From contig CAJGDE010000053.1 in the NCBI GenBank assembly GCA_904502135.1, positions 1 to 13,645 on the forward strand: DNA of 13,645 nucleotides, read 5' to 3'. Shown here in pieces: positions 13,620 through 13,645 of the stretch; position 1 is the first letter of the stretch; each line of letters opens with the position of its first letter. Both the position numbers and the translations under genes were made by a program. The stretch comes from Kiritimatiellia bacterium (lineage in GTDB: Bacteria; Verrucomicrobiota; Kiritimatiellia; RFP12; UBA1067). The notes under the pieces are model-generated. The model had not been told where the DNA came from. It saw only the letters and a list, made by a program, of their open reading frames with translations, and searched no databases.

Positions 13620-13645
13620 ATGAAAGACAGCATTTTGCTCACGAA
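13620..13645 (+). CDS. Start of a downstream gene (partial)
   Basis: ATG at 13620 opens a frame MKDSILLT that runs off the window. AAAGG at 13607-13611 is a well-spaced ribosome binding site. Eight codons do not allow a function to be named. tmRNA 3' ends are common integration sites, so an integrase would be worth ruling out. Confidence 0.5.

Overview
The window reads as ordinary chromosome of a Gram-negative-type (diderm) bacterium, probably an anaerobe. Diderm: an outer-membrane TolC-like factor and a MacA-like adaptor, both with lipoprotein signals. Anaerobe: a large Fe-S flavoprotein with a NuoG/hydrogenase-type 2Fe-2S domain. Base composition is near 50% G+C and even across the genes. 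The protein flavour (PilT, RecA and the unnamed gene next to RecA) made me think of the Planctomycetes-Verrucomicrobia-Lentisphaerae/Kiritimatiellota group, but that is an impression and no marker here proves it. No rRNA, tRNA, CRISPR, insertion sequence or prophage gene was seen.

Layout. 1-203: tail of an upstream gene, a hairpin with a 10-bp tandem duplication, then a promoter that seems to start transcription at the ATG itself. 204-3599: tightly coupled efflux operon (TolC-like outer-membrane factor, MacA-like adaptor, MacB/LolD-type ATPase) with no permease gene. 3608-5641: 677-residue iron-sulfur flavoprotein (2Fe-2S + GltD-like + two 4Fe-4S motifs). 5681-6766: pilT, followed by a strong intrinsic terminator. 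6767-6992: intergenic region with a 25-nt near-perfect palindrome over the comM promoter. 6993-10647: comM/yifB, an unrecognised 201-residue protein, yraN-family nuclease and recA, all co-directional. 10644-13049, minus strand: LMW tyrosine phosphatase followed by an ABC-F ATPase, convergent with recA and sharing a TTAA stop overlap. 13138-13486: ssrA (tmRNA) with tag ANNDYALAA and no encoded CCA. 13484-13590: an inverted/tandem 'AATAG' repeat abutting the tmRNA 3' end, then the first codons of a further gene at 13620.

Functional themes. The right-centre block looks like a DNA uptake and recombination neighbourhood: pilus retraction ATPase, ComM helicase, a candidate ssDNA-binding protein, a YraN nuclease-fold protein and RecA. 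The most interesting object is the 201-residue protein at 8586. Its predicted strand/helix order (four strands, helix, four strands, helix) and a faint internal repeat resemble PUR-alpha/PC4/whirly single-strand nucleic acid-binding folds. Two other signals deserve attention: possible leaderless transcription at two genes (extended -10 boxes 7-8 nt from the ATG), and short perfect palindromes with an ACGGT centre upstream of comM and of the recA-containing unit.
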